Source: Streptomyces agglomeratus (GTDB lineage: Bacteria; Actinomycetota; Actinomycetes; Streptomycetales; Streptomycetaceae). From it: a stretch of DNA of 64,000 bases. A model generated the notes under the pieces. The model made no database searches and was not told the origin of the DNA. It saw nothing but the letters and a program-made list of their open reading frames with translations. The first letter of the stretch is position 1. Each line of letters starts with the position of its first letter. Made by a program: the position numbers and the translations under genes. The stretch lies in the NCBI RefSeq assembly GCF_001746415.1, contig NZ_MEHJ01000001.1, positions 3,927,001 through 3,991,000 of the forward strand. Direction: 5' to 3'. Shown in pieces: positions 34,787-44,932 of the stretch.

Positions 34787-35800
34787 GTGCCACGCTCATC
34801 TGTACTCGCCCCTCCGCCGCCCGTCGGTGACCTGCTGCGCCGCTACCGCGACACCGGCGACCCGCTCTCCTGCGAACCCGTGGCCCAGGGCCTGCTCAAC
34901 CACGGCTACCGCCTCGTCACCACGCGCGGCGACTACTTCCTCAAGCACCACCTCGACGGCGACCGCGACACGATCCGACGCCAGCACCGCGCCACCCGCC
35001 ACCTCCAGGCGTTCGGCGTCCCGGTGGCGCCGCCCGTGGAGGACACCCAGGGCGGCACCGTCACCGTGATCGGCGGCCGCTGCTACGCCCTGCACCCCTG
35101 GATCGAGGGCCGGCACCGGGACGGCGCCCAGCTCACGACGGTGGAGTCGCGGCGGCTGGGCGCGCTGCTGGGGCTCGTGCACACCTGCCTCGACCGGGTC
35201 ATGGAGGAGGCGGACCGGCGTACGCACGACTGCGCCGACCCCGCCGACACCTTCGCCCTGATCGACGAGCTGCTGACGCTGGCGCGCGGGCGGCGGCCCC
35301 GGGACACCTTCGACGTACTGGCCGAACACCGTCTCGTCGAGCGGCGGGCGCTCCTCGAACGGCACGCGCACCGGCGGCCCCCGCCGGTCACCGAGCCCGC
35401 CACCGGGTGGGTGCACGGCGACTTCCACCCGCTGAACCTGCTCTACCGGGGCGCCGAGCCCGCCGCGATCGTCGACTGGGACCGGCTCGCGGTGCAGCCG
35501 CGCGCCGAGGAGGCGGTTCGGGCCGCCGCGATCTTCTTCGTGCGGCCGGACGGCGAGCTGGAGCTGGCGAAGGTACGGGCGTACGCGGCGGCGTACCGGG
35601 AGGCGGCCGGGGCCGGGGCGGAGGAGCTGGCCGCGGCGGTGCACCGGGTGTGGTGGGAGCGGCTCAACGACTTCTGGATACTGCGCTGGCGCTACCAGCG
35701 GCACGACCGAAGGGCCGACCCGCAGTTCCCTGCGGCGTCGGCCCTGGCGGTGTGGTGGACGAAGGAGTACGAGGCGGTGTGCGCGGCCTTCGCGGGGTGA
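34787..35800 (+). CDS. APH/homoserine-kinase-like phosphotransferase
   Basis: This 337-aa cytoplasmic kinase-fold protein starts at GTG 34787. The ATP-binding lobe has GLLNHGYRLVTTRGDYFLKHH (Lys contact). The catalytic loop is WVHGDFHPLNLLY (Asp and Asn) and the metal-binding AIVDWDRL follows. These match the aminoglycoside-phosphotransferase/choline-kinase superfamily; the ~340-residue size and ALHPWIEGRH segment fit the homoserine-kinase-II or fructosamine-kinase-like branch. No antibiotic-resistance role can be claimed. It is convergent with the kinase gene, only 11 bases from its stop. Confidence 0.83.
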   Translation: MPRSSVLAPPPPVGDLLRRYRDTGDPLSCEPVAQGLLNHGYRLVTTRGDYFLKHHLDGDRDTIRRQHRATRHLQAFGVPVAPPVEDTQGGTVTVIGGRCYALHPWIEGRHRDGAQLTTVESRRLGALLGLVHTCLDRVMEEADRRTHDCADPADTFALIDELLTLARGRRPRDTFDVLAEHRLVERRALLERHAHRRPPPVTEPATGWVHGDFHPLNLLYRGAEPAAIVDWDRLAVQPRAEEAVRAAAIFFVRPDGELELAKVRAYAAAYREAAGAGAEELAAAVHRVWWERLNDFWILRWRYQRHDRRADPQFPAASALAVWWTKEYEAVCAAFAG

Positions 35801-35811
35801 GAGCGCCCCGG

Positions 35812-37461
35812 TCAGCCTCCGGTGACCCCCGCGTCGGTCGTGCCGCCGTCGGTCGTACCGGCGTCGGTCGTGCCGCCGGGGTCGGTGCCGCCGGGGTCCG
35901 TACCGCCGTCGGTCGTACCGCCGTCGGTCGTACCGCCCGCGTCGGTGTCGCCGGGGTCCGTGCCACCCGGGTCGGTGCCGCCGTCGGTCGTGCCGCCGTC
36001 GGTCGTGCCACCGTCCGTCGTCGTGCCCGGAGCGGTCGCCGACGGGCTCGACGGCGTGATGCTGGGCGTGTTCGACGGGGTGTGGCTCGGGGGCGCCGAC
36101 GGGATGTCGGACGGGGTCCAGCTCGGCTGCTGACCACCGGTCGAGGAGGTGCCCGGGTCGGTGCCGGGCGAGGTCTCCTCGTCGTCGGAAGGCTCCTTGG
36201 AGGGCTCCTTCTCCGACTTGGTCGGGCCGCTCTGGGAGACCTTCGGCGGATCCTTCTTCTCCTTGGTGCCACCGTCGCCGGCCCGGTCCACCGCGAAGGC
36301 GACACCCGCCGCGATGGCGATGATCGCGAGCACCGCGAAGATCCACATCTTGCCGCGGTTGCCGCCGTGCCCGCCGTCGTACGCCCCGTCGTCCGGGTTC
36401 ATCGGCGGCAGCATCGCGCCGCCGGCCCGCATCTGCGAGGTGTCGCCGTGGTTCGGGTGGCCCATGGCGGTCGTCGGATAGGTGCCGCCGGCCGGGGTGC
36501 CCGCGCCCTCGTGCATCGCGACGGGGCCGGTGTTCCACATGCCGGTGTGGCTGCCCTGCTCCTGGAGCATCGACAGGCCGTACTGGACGAGACCGCGCAT
36601 CTCCTCGGCGCTCTGGAACCGGTCGTCCGGGTCCTTCGCGAGGGAGCGCATGACGAGCCCGTCGAGCTCGGGCGGCGCCACCTCCGAGATCTCGGACGGC
36701 GGCACGGGGATGTCCTGCACGTGCTGGTAGACCACCGACAGCGGCGTCTCACCGGTGAAGGGGGGCCGCTGCGCGAGCAGTTCGTACAGCAGACAGCCCG
36801 TGGCGTACAGGTCGCTGCGGTGGTCGACGGCCTTGCCCAGTGCCTGCTCCGGGGAGAGGTACTGGGGCGTACCCATGACCATGCCGGTCTGCGTCATCGT
36901 CGACTGGGCGCCGTGCAGGGCACGGGCGATGCCGAAGTCCATGACCTTGACCGCGCCGCTGTGCGTGATGATCACGTTCGCGGGCTTGATGTCGCGGTGC
37001 ACGATGCCGTGCTGGTGGCTGTACGCGAGTGCTTCGAGCACGCCGGAGACGATGATCAGCGCCTGCTCGGGGCCAGGGGCCTCGGCGTTCTGGAGCAGCT
37101 CGCGGATCGTCCGGCCCTCGACGAGCTCCATGACGATGTAGGGGACGACGCTGCCGCCGACCTGGTCCTCGCCGGAGTCGTACACGGCGACCACCGCGTG
37201 GTGGTTCAGGCCGGCCACCGACTGTGCCTCACGTGTGAAGCGGGCCTTGGATGTCGGGTCTTCGGCCAGATCGGAGCGCAGCAGCTTGACCGCCACGGTA
37301 CGGCCGAGCCGTACGTCCTCGGCGGCGAACACTTCCGCCATGCCGCCGCGGCCGAGGCGGTGCGTCAGCCGGTAGCGACCATCGCCGACCAATCCGCCCA
37401 TACCCCATGATTCCGGGGCATCCGACACTCCGCCGCCGCTTCCCTCGGGTTCGGGTGCCAT
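35812..37461 (-). CDS. Transmembrane Ser/Thr protein kinase with repetitive extracellular tail, no PASTA
   Basis: This is a 549-aa PknB-type kinase. The kinase domain (about 30-295) has ATP-loop LGRGGMAEV, K59 in VAVKLL, catalytic HRDIKPAN (155-162), DFG (175-177) and an activation segment with MTQTGMVMGTPQYLSPEQ whose Thr residues are the likely autophosphorylation sites. A juxtamembrane Gly/Met-rich stretch leads to one membrane helix (about 371-391). The outside part is Lys/Glu/Ser-rich and then a tandem TTDGG/TDPGG repeat to the end (about 480-549). With no PASTA or other sensor domain, the input signal is unclear. It is divergent from a second kinase. Confidence 0.92.
   Translation of the reverse strand: MAPEPEGSGGGVSDAPESWGMGGLVGDGRYRLTHRLGRGGMAEVFAAEDVRLGRTVAVKLLRSDLAEDPTSKARFTREAQSVAGLNHHAVVAVYDSGEDQVGGSVVPYIVMELVEGRTIRELLQNAEAPGPEQALIIVSGVLEALAYSHQHGIVHRDIKPANVIITHSGAVKVMDFGIARALHGAQSTMTQTGMVMGTPQYLSPEQALGKAVDHRSDLYATGCLLYELLAQRPPFTGETPLSVVYQHVQDIPVPPSEISEVAPPELDGLVMRSLAKDPDDRFQSAEEMRGLVQYGLSMLQEQGSHTGMWNTGPVAMHEGAGTPAGGTYPTTAMGHPNHGDTSQMRAGGAMLPPMNPDDGAYDGGHGGNRGKMWIFAVLAIIAIAAGVAFAVDRAGDGGTKEKKDPPKVSQSGPTKSEKEPSKEPSDDEETSPGTDPGTSSTGGQQPSWTPSDIPSAPPSHTPSNTPSITPSSPSATAPGTTTDGGTTDGGTTDGGTDPGGTDPGDTDAGGTTDGGTTDGGTDPGGTDPGGTTDAGTTDGGTTDAGVTGG
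35822..36020. repeat. Degenerate 15-nt tandem repeats encoding TTDGG/TDPGG
   Basis: About 200 bases at the 3' end of the kinase gene consist of 15-base units of the type GCCGTCGGTCGTACC and GGGTCGGTGCCGCC variants. They encode alternating T-T-D-G-G and T-D-P-G-G pentapeptides. Such tracts are prone to slippage, so copy number may vary between strains. Confidence 0.85.
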
Positions 37462-37792
37462 CAGTCCTCGCCGTCGTTTCTGTCCGCGCCGCGTCCGCGG
37501 TCGTCCTCATGGGCCTCGAGCACATGGTCCTCAAGGTGCTCCGCCACGTCACGCTACAGCCTCCGCGCGACGCTCCGGTTCGAGATGGACCGGTCATCAA
37601 AGCCGTTGCCGATGTACCCGTGCAAATTCCGGACACGCCACGGACGGGCCGCGGCCCCGTGCCACAGCCGCGCTGTAACGCTTCCGCGACGCTTCTTGCG
37701 CGTACGGTCACGGAACGGGCATCGCGCTTGACGTGTCAGTGCCCTCGGGCAGACTTGGCCCGTAAATCTTGCGCTGAGGGGGAAGCACAGTA
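37462..37792. other. Divergent region between two Ser/Thr kinase genes
   Basis: This is 331 bases without a supported gene; a 128-aa frame through it is antisense-type noise without family features. On the plus side, TTGACG (37728-37733) and AGACTT (37751-37756) are 17 bases apart, 36 bases before the second kinase start, and form a plausible sigma-70-like promoter. I see no promoter clear enough to call on the minus side. Confidence 0.45.
37728..37756 (+). promoter_or_regulatory. Candidate promoter of the PASTA kinase gene
   Basis: TTGACG-17 nt-AGACTT. The -35 matches the vegetative consensus at five of six positions; the -10 is weaker. The GAGGGGGAAG ribosome site follows at a normal distance before ATG 37793. 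Confidence 0.35.
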
Positions 37793-39448
37793 ATGAGCCA
37801 GGACGGCGGACAGGGCCGCTACGCGGGCGGCTCGGTCGCGGGCGGGCGGTACCAGCTGCGCGACCTGCTCGGAGAAGGCGGCATGGCGTCGGTGTACCTC
37901 GCGTACGACTCCGCGCTGGACCGCCAGGTGGCCATCAAGACGCTGCACACGGAGCTGGGGCGCGAACAGTCGTTCCGCGAGCGGTTCCGCCGCGAGGCGC
38001 AGGCGGTCGCCAAGCTGTCCCACCCCAACATCGTCTCGGTCTTCGACACCGGCGAGGACACCGTGTTCCACGGCGACTCCGCCGCGGGCGACGGCGCTCT
38101 GATGCCGTACATCGTCATGGAGTACGTCGAGGGGCAGCCGCTCGGCTCGGTACTCCAGGCGGACATCGAGCGGTACGGCGCCATGCCGGCCGACAAAGCG
38201 CTGAAGATCACATCGGATGTGCTGGCGGCGCTGGAGACCAGTCACGAGATGGGCCTGGTCCACCGCGACATCAAGCCCGGCAACGTGATGATGACCAAGC
38301 GCGACGTCGTCAAGGTCATGGACTTCGGCATCGCGCGCGCCATGCAGTCCGGTGTCACCTCGATGACGCAGACCGGCATGGTCGTCGGTACGCCGCAGTA
38401 CCTGTCGCCCGAACAGGCCCTGGGGCGCGGCGTCGACGCGCGCTCCGACCTGTACTCGGTCGGCATCATGCTGTTCCAACTGGTCACGGGGCGGCTGCCG
38501 TTCGACGCCGATTCCCCGCTCGCCATCGCGTACGCGCATGTCCAGGAGGAGCCTGTGGCTCCTTCTTCGATCAACCGGTCGATCCCGCCGGCCGTCGACG
38601 CGCTGGTCGCCCGGGCGCTGAAGAAGAACCCGAACGAGCGCTTCCCGAGCGCCGCCGCGATGCGCGACGAGTGCGCGCGGGTCTCGGGTTCCGGCCAGGC
38701 GGGCGCCGCGCCGGTGATCGTCGCCGGTGGTCCCTCGCAGAGCGGGTCCGGGGTCGGCTCCGCCGTGTTCCCGCCGGTCGAGCAGGCGGGCTTCCCGCAG
38801 AGCGGCAGCGTCCAGGCGCCGTACCAGCCGACGCCGGGTCCGTACGGCCCGCCCACCCCGGCTCCCGGCCCGGCGCAGCCCGCGTACGGCTATCCGACGC
38901 CGGCGCCGTACGCGACGCACAACATGCAGCAGGGCACCCAGACCCCGCCGCCGTACACGATGGCGCCCCAGGGCGCCGCCCCCGGCGGCGGTGGCGGCAA
39001 CCGGAACATGCCGGTGCTGGTGGGGGCGATCGCGGTCGTACTGCTGGCGCTCGGCGGCGTGATCACCGCCATCTCGCTCAAGGAGGACGACCCCGAGGGC
39101 GGGAGCCAGGGCACCGACGACCCCACGCAGAGTGAGGTCGCGGCGAAGCCCGGCTACCGGGGTCCGGACCGTACGCGGACCATGAAGACCACCGACTGCT
39201 CCCCCGGCCGGGAGTCGGCGACGGACCCGGACAAGGTCGAGGTGCCGAGCTTCCTCTACAAGGACCTGCGCTCGGTCAAGCTGTGCCTCCAGGCGGCGAA
39301 CTGGAAGATCAAGGAGACCCGGGTCGACGACCCCAGCTGGGGCGAGGACCTCGTGGTCAACCAGTATCCGAAGCGTGGCTCCGACATCGACCCGGACGAC
39401 GCCACGATCGAGCTGGAGATCTCCACCGGCAACCCGCCGTCGGACTAG
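37793..39448 (+). CDS. Transmembrane Ser/Thr protein kinase with one C-terminal PASTA domain
   Basis: This 551-aa kinase starts at ATG 37793 behind GAGGGGGAAG. The kinase domain (about 20-290) has LGEGGMASVYLAYD, K49, HRDIKPGN (157-164), DFG (177-179) and the activation segment SMTQTGMVVGTPQYLSPEQ, almost identical to the divergent kinase. A Pro/Gln/Gly-rich juxtamembrane region (about 310-400) precedes a membrane helix (about 406-428). The extracellular end holds a single PASTA-like domain (about 482-545: VEVPSFLYKDLRSVKLCLQAAN...), plus Cys in TTDCS and VKLCL that could form a disulfide. PASTA modules bind muropeptides or lipid II, so a cell-wall sensing role is likely. Confidence 0.93.
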   Translation: MSQDGGQGRYAGGSVAGGRYQLRDLLGEGGMASVYLAYDSALDRQVAIKTLHTELGREQSFRERFRREAQAVAKLSHPNIVSVFDTGEDTVFHGDSAAGDGALMPYIVMEYVEGQPLGSVLQADIERYGAMPADKALKITSDVLAALETSHEMGLVHRDIKPGNVMMTKRDVVKVMDFGIARAMQSGVTSMTQTGMVVGTPQYLSPEQALGRGVDARSDLYSVGIMLFQLVTGRLPFDADSPLAIAYAHVQEEPVAPSSINRSIPPAVDALVARALKKNPNERFPSAAAMRDECARVSGSGQAGAAPVIVAGGPSQSGSGVGSAVFPPVEQAGFPQSGSVQAPYQPTPGPYGPPTPAPGPAQPAYGYPTPAPYATHNMQQGTQTPPPYTMAPQGAAPGGGGGNRNMPVLVGAIAVVLLALGGVITAISLKEDDPEGGSQGTDDPTQSEVAAKPGYRGPDRTRTMKTTDCSPGRESATDPDKVEVPSFLYKDLRSVKLCLQAANWKIKETRVDDPSWGEDLVVNQYPKRGSDIDPDDATIELEISTGNPPSD

Positions 39449-39482
39449 GCCGGACGGCCGCGCCGTCGGGTGCGGACGCGGG

Positions 39483-39520
39483 AAGGGGCCCGGTGCGCGT
39501 GACGCGCGCAGGGCCCCTTT
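39483..39520 (+). terminator. Hairpin terminator after the PASTA kinase gene
   Basis: AAGGGGCCC (39483-39491) pairs with GGGCCCCTT (39511-39519), with extra inner pairing TGCGCG/CGCGCA, followed by a T. It lies 34 bases after the stop. Confidence 0.78.
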
Positions 39521-39633
39521 CGTGTGACCCGAGGTGCCGGGAGTGTCGCGGCGTGTGACGCTGAGCCTGTTGTCCAGTGGTCCGGCTCACACGGTGGTCC
39601 GGCGTCGCGTTTCGGTTCAGGAGGCGGAGTCCC

Positions 39634-40347
39634 ATGGCTGTCCGGTTCTCGGCGGTTGGGGTGGCCGCAGTCCTGGCGCTGCCGGTCCCGGGGGCGTACG
39701 CCGGAGAGCGCGTGCCGGGACCCACGCCGGTGTCCGTGTCCGTGGCCACCTCCGGGCCGTCCGAACCGTCGAAGCCGTCCGAACCGTCCGGGCCGCCCGA
39801 ACCGTCGGGGTCCGCGGCTTCCCGGGGCGACGGCCGGGAGCGCGAGGCGGGTGTCGCGGGCCCGGACGGGCCGCGGCGGCCCGCTGCCTCCGCCGCCGCG
39901 CCGGCCGAGAGCCTGGCGGGCCGGCCGGCCGGGGTGGGACGTACGCGTCCGGGCAGGGCGCCGGAACAGGACACGGACCCGGGCGGGAGCGACGAGGCGG
40001 ACGAGAAGGCGTCCCCGAGCGGCAGCGCGAGCCCGTCGGGCAGTGCCACGGCCGGCCCGAGGCCCTCCGCCTCGCGTTCCGGTTCCGCGTCGGCGAGCGC
40101 GTCGGCGACCCCCCGCACGTCGTACGCGCCCGAGTCCTGGGACGTACACGAGGAGGCGCTCGACGAGGCCGTCCAGCCGCCCGCCGCCTCGCCGTCCGAC
40201 CGCCCGCCGGGCGCGGCACCCGGGGGCGATGAGCAGGTCGTGGCGCAGTCCGACCCGCTGGACGTCCATGTGCTGCCGCTCGGCGCCGGGCTGACGCTGT
40301 TCGGTCTTGGGCTCGGTTTTCTAGGTCTGCGGCTCCGGCGCGGCTGA
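39634..40347 (+). CDS. Secreted Ser/Pro/Gly-rich surface protein with C-terminal membrane anchor
   Basis: This is a 237-aa protein of no recognised family, starting at ATG 39634 behind GGAGGCGGAG. Residues 1-23 are a signal peptide (MAVRFSAVGVAAVLALPVPGAYA). The middle ~185 residues are low complexity (GPSEPSKPSEPSGPPEPSG, SGSASPSGSATAG), likely extended and possibly O-mannosylated. The end, LPLGAGLTLFGLGLGFLGLRLRRG, is a hydrophobic helix with a positive tail, as in sortase-type or tail-anchored wall proteins. No LPxTG or LAxTG is seen. It is a stand-alone gene between the kinase terminator and the PadR operon. Confidence 0.72.
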   Translation: MAVRFSAVGVAAVLALPVPGAYAGERVPGPTPVSVSVATSGPSEPSKPSEPSGPPEPSGSAASRGDGREREAGVAGPDGPRRPAASAAAPAESLAGRPAGVGRTRPGRAPEQDTDPGGSDEADEKASPSGSASPSGSATAGPRPSASRSGSASASASATPRTSYAPESWDVHEEALDEAVQPPAASPSDRPPGAAPGGDEQVVAQSDPLDVHVLPLGAGLTLFGLGLGFLGLRLRRG

Positions 40348-40402
40348 CCTGCCCGGCGGCCGTCCCCCTCAAGACCTACGCGCGATGTCCCCCTCAGGAC
40401 GG

Positions 40403-40441
40403 TTGGCTACGGGCGACATACTCGGTATACATACTCGGTAT
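40403..40441 (+). promoter_or_regulatory. Leaderless promoter with twin 11-nt operator repeats at the padR start
   Basis: TTGGCT (40403-40408), 17 bases, TATACA (40426-40431) forms a promoter whose expected start point falls at about the ATG at 40440. There is no ribosome site, so the mRNA should be leaderless. The 11-mer ATACTCGGTAT occurs twice, at 40418-40428 and 40431-40441, straddling the -10 and the start codon. This arrangement fits autorepression by the PadR protein. Confidence 0.6.
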
Positions 40442-41183
40442 GTCGATCCGTCACGGGCTGCTTGCCCTTCTTGAGCACGGCCCTCGCTACGGCTCCCAGT
40501 TGCGCACCGAGTTCGAGTCGCGCACCGGTGCCACCTGGCCGCTCAACGTGGGGCAGGTCTATACGACCCTGAACCGACTGGAACGCGACGGCATGGTCGT
40601 CCAGGACGGCGAGGACGACGCGGGTCACGCGCTCTACGCGATCACGGACGCGGGGCGGGGCGAACTCAGGAGCTGGTTCGAGCGCCCCGTCGACCGCGCC
40701 AGTCCGCCCCGCGACGAACTGGCCATCAAGCTCGCCATGGCCGTCGGCGCCCCCGGCGTCGACATCCGGGCCGTCATCCAGGCCCAGCGCCACGCCACTC
40801 TGCGGGCGATGCAGGACTACACGCGCCTGAAGGCCCGGGCCCTGGTCGCCGTGGAGGGCGCGGACGCCGGGAAGGCGCGCGACGACGTCGCCTGGCTTCT
40901 CGTACTCGAACAACTGATCTTCCAGACCGAGGCCGAGGCGCGCTGGCTCGACCACTCCGAGTCCCGGCTCGCCCGGCTCTCCGCGACGGCCGCGCGCAGG
41001 GCCGGGAACGCTCCCGCGACGGCCGAGCCGGCCGCCGCGGCCGACTCAGCCGCCTCTTCCGACTCAGCCGCCCCTTCCGGCTCGACCGCCTCCGCCACCC
41101 CGGCCGCCGGCTCCACCGCTCCCGGCACCAACGCTGCCGGAACCGCTCGTACCACCCCGACGTCCCGCAGCGCACGGCGATAA
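40440..41183 (+). CDS. PadR family transcriptional regulator
   Basis: This 247-aa regulator opens with the PadR winged helix: MSIRHGLLALLEHGPRYGSQLRTEFESRTGATWPLNVGQVYTTLNRLERDGMV (residues 1-53). A coiled-coil dimerisation part (about 90-180) follows, and then an unusual ~65-residue Ala/Ser/Thr-rich tail of low complexity. PadR proteins usually repress adjacent transporter genes until a ligand binds. Here it is directly upstream of an ABC transporter pair and its start codon lies inside an operator repeat, so autoregulation of the operon is likely. Confidence 0.92.
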   Translation: MSIRHGLLALLEHGPRYGSQLRTEFESRTGATWPLNVGQVYTTLNRLERDGMVVQDGEDDAGHALYAITDAGRGELRSWFERPVDRASPPRDELAIKLAMAVGAPGVDIRAVIQAQRHATLRAMQDYTRLKARALVAVEGADAGKARDDVAWLLVLEQLIFQTEAEARWLDHSESRLARLSATAARRAGNAPATAEPAAAADSAASSDSAAPSGSTASATPAAGSTAPGTNAAGTARTTPTSRSARR

Positions 41184-41227
41184 GCCCACGCGCCGCACGA
41201 CCATTTCCGTCCCAGGGGGACCCCTTC

Positions 41228-42051
<824 letters not shown>

Positions 42052-42055
<4 letters not shown>

Positions 42056-44892
42056 ACCGCTGGTACCACTCCTGGGTGGCCGCGGTGCGGATCGCCCGTC
42101 GCGACGCATGGCGCTTCAAGGGCCGCAGTTCCCTCGTACTCGCCATGATCGCCCTGCCCATCCTCGGCGTCAGCGCCGCGGACCTCACCCTGCGCAGCGC
42201 GGAGCTGTCCACCGAGCAGCAGATGGCGCGCGATCTGGGCGCCGCCGACGCCCGGATGACCGACCCGGGCATGGGCGGCGTGCCGATCCTCCAGGCACCC
42301 GACGGCCTCAACACCACGCCGGTGAAGGACTACGGGGACGGGGTGTGGCCCGAGGGCCGCGGTGACATCGAGGCAGCCTTCCCGGCGGGCGCGAAAACGC
42401 TCAAGGACGCGAACGGCAGCGGGAAGCTCCGTACCGGACACGGTCTGCTCAACGCGGTGATCCACGAGCTGGACGCGAACGACCCGATGACCCGGGGCAT
42501 GATGACCCTCGACCAGGGCCGGTTCCCCGACAAGGCCGGCGAGGTCGCCGCGACCGTGCACTTCCTGGAGGCCGGCGGCCTGAAGGTGGGTTCGACGATC
42601 GCCGCCCGGGGGCTCGACACCGAGTACCGGATCGTCGGCTCGTACGAACTCCCCGACTCGCTCAAGGCCGACGAGGTCCTCGCCCCGCCCGGCACGTTCC
42701 TCGCGCCGCTCGACAAGGCACTGAAGGCCGACGACCTGCCCGGCACCGAGACCAGCAGCACCTACCTGGTCTCCGTCGGTGGCGACGGTTTCACGTGGAA
42801 CATGGTCCAGAAGGCGAACTCCAAGGGCGTCGCGGTCATTTCGCGCGCAGTCGCCCTCGATCCGCCCGCCGACTCCGACGTGCCGCTCTTCCAGAAGGAG
42901 GGCTGGGCCAACTACGAGCAGAGCACCGCGTCCGAGGCCGCCGCGCTCGCCGTCGTCGCCACCGTCGTCGGCCTCGCCATGCTGGAAATCTGCCTGCTGG
43001 CGGGCCCCGCGTTCGCGGTGGGCGCCCGGCGCTCCGCACGCCAGCTCGGTCTCGTCGGCGCCAACGGCGGCGACCGCCGCCACATCCGCGCCATCGTGCT
43101 CTCCGGCGGTCTGGTCATCGGCATCGCCGCGGCCGTCGTCGGCACCGTGCTCGGCCTGCTCCTCACCTTCGCGCTGCGGCCGCTGCTCGAGGACACCATG
43201 GGCCGGCGGTTCGGCAGCTTCGACGTCCGGCCCCTGGAACTGCTCGGCATCGGCCTGCTCGCCGTACTCACCGGCCTGCTCGCCGCGATCGTCCCTGCCA
43301 TCACGTCGTCGCGCCAGTCCGTGCTGGCCTCACTCACCGGCCGCCGCGGCGTACGCCGCTCCAGCCGCGTCCTGCCCGTCATCGGCCTGATCGCGGCCGG
43401 GCTGGGCATCGCCATCACCCTGTACGGCGCCACCGCCACCGACAGCGTCCCCGTCGTCGCGGGCGGCAGCGCCCTCGCCGAGCTCGGCATCGTCGCGCTC
43501 ACCCCCGCCCTGGTCGGCCTCTTCGGCAGGCTCGGCGGGTGGCTGCCGCTGTCGCCGCGCCTCGCCCTGCGCGACGCCGTGCGCAACCGGGGCCGTACGG
43601 CCCCCGCCGTAGCCGCTGTGCTGGCCGCCGTCGCGGGTACGGTCGCGGTGGCGACGTACGCCGCCAGCGACGACGTACAGCAGCGTGCCGCGTACTCGGC
43701 GCAGCTGCCGCACGGCGCGGTGACCGTGCTGAACGCCGAGGGCGGCGGGCGGGACGTGCCGGCCCTGCGCGCGGCCGTCCAGAAGCACTTCCCCGTCGAC
43801 GTACGCGCCGATGTCAGCCGGATCACCGTGGGCAACGTCAACTGCGCCCCGTACAGCGACGTCAAGGGCTGCGGGCGGTACGAGATCCACACGCCGAAGG
43901 AGAACCGCTGCGCGCTGTGGACGGAGGGCACCCCGGGCGCCAAGGAGCTCACGCCCGCCGAGCGCCGCAAGCTGTCGTCGGACTGGCGCTGCAAGGAGAG
44001 CGGCCATTACGCCGAATACGACGTGCTGGTCGCCGACGAGAGGCTGCTGTCGGTGCTCGCGATCGACGACCCGGCCTCCGTCAGCGCTCTCAAGAGCGGC
44101 AAGGCCGTCTCCTTCGACCGCCGCAACGTCGAGAAGGGGAAGATCGGCATCAAGCTGATCACCGACCCCGCCAAGGCCGATCTGATGACGCAGAAGGGCA
44201 AGGAGTACCCCGGCGAGATCAAGTCCTTCGCCGTCCACGAGGCACCGAAGGCGGCCACCGCGTACGGGGTGAAGATCGTCCTGCCCCCTCAGGCAGCGAA
44301 GGCCGCCGGGCTCCTCACCGCCCCGGTCGGCGCGTACTTCTCGACCGACAAGCTGCCGAGCGGCCCGCAGCAGCAGAAGCTCGAAGCGGCACTGGACACA
44401 CTGGGCACCGACGGCGGCCTGTACGTCGAAAAGGGCTACACCAGTGAGAACAGCATCGTCCTGCTGGCCCTGACCGTCTTCGCCGGACTCGTCACCATCG
44501 GCGCGGCAGGCATCGCGACCGGCCTCGCCCAGACCGACGCCGAGCCCGACCTCAAGACCCTCGCCGCCGTCGGGGCGCCCCCGCGGGTGCGCAGGACGCT
44601 GAGCGGTTTCCAGTGCGGGGTGGTCGCCGCGATGGGCGTGGTGCTCGGCTCGGCGGCGGGCGTACTGCCCGCGATCGGCCTGCGGCTGACCGAGGAACGC
44701 CAGCAGTTGAAGTGGTACGAGGAGGCTCTGGACTCCGGCATGGGCGGCATGCAGGAGGCGCCGTACGTCCCGATCGTCGTCCCCTGGGAAACGCTCGCGG
44801 CGCTGCTCGTCGCCGTACCCGTGGGCGCGGCGCTCCTCGCCGCCCTGGTCACCAGGTCCCGCACCGCGGTGGCGCGGCGCGCGGCGGGCTGA
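42052..44892 (+). CDS. ABC transporter permease, large FtsX/MacB type
   Basis: This 946-aa membrane protein starts at GTG 42052, overlapping the ATPase stop by four bases. An N-terminal helix (about 20-38) is followed by a ~220-residue extracytoplasmic domain and an FtsX core of three helices (AAALAVVATVVGLAMLEICLLAG; SGGLVIGIAAAVVGTVLGLLL; LLGIGLLAVLTGLLAAIVP). Two more helices, a second extracytoplasmic domain with cysteines (NCAPYSDVKGCGRY), and a final FtsX core (IVLLALTVFAGLVTIGAAGIATG; GVVAAMGVVLGSAAGVLPAIG; AALLVAVPVGAALLAALVT) complete it. The duplicated FtsX layout means one polypeptide supplies both halves. A near-perfect parS lies inside the gene. Confidence 0.92.
42788..42801. other. 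parS-like site (13/14) inside the permease gene
   Basis: GTTTCACGTGGAAC differs from the Streptomyces ParB site GTTTCACGTGAAAC at one position. It lies in coding sequence. A second, perfect site is 5.2 kb away at 47953. Clustering of parS near oriC makes this a likely true ParB site. Confidence 0.55.
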
Positions 44893-44932
44893 CACCCGCG
44901 TTACGCGGACCTTCCCGTTCCGCGTCCGTTCC

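Noticed and set aside
34787..35800. APH-fold protein as an antibiotic-resistance gene
   Set aside because: Only the general kinase-fold motifs are visible; nothing points to aminoglycoside binding, and housekeeping homologues are more common.
35822..36020. Kinase-tail repeats considered as a separate repeat element or array
   Set aside because: They are in frame and encode a regular pentapeptide tail of the kinase.
37407..37793. 128-aa plus-strand frame between the two kinases
   Set aside because: It starts inside the antisense of the first kinase, ends at the start of the second, and has no recognisable domain.
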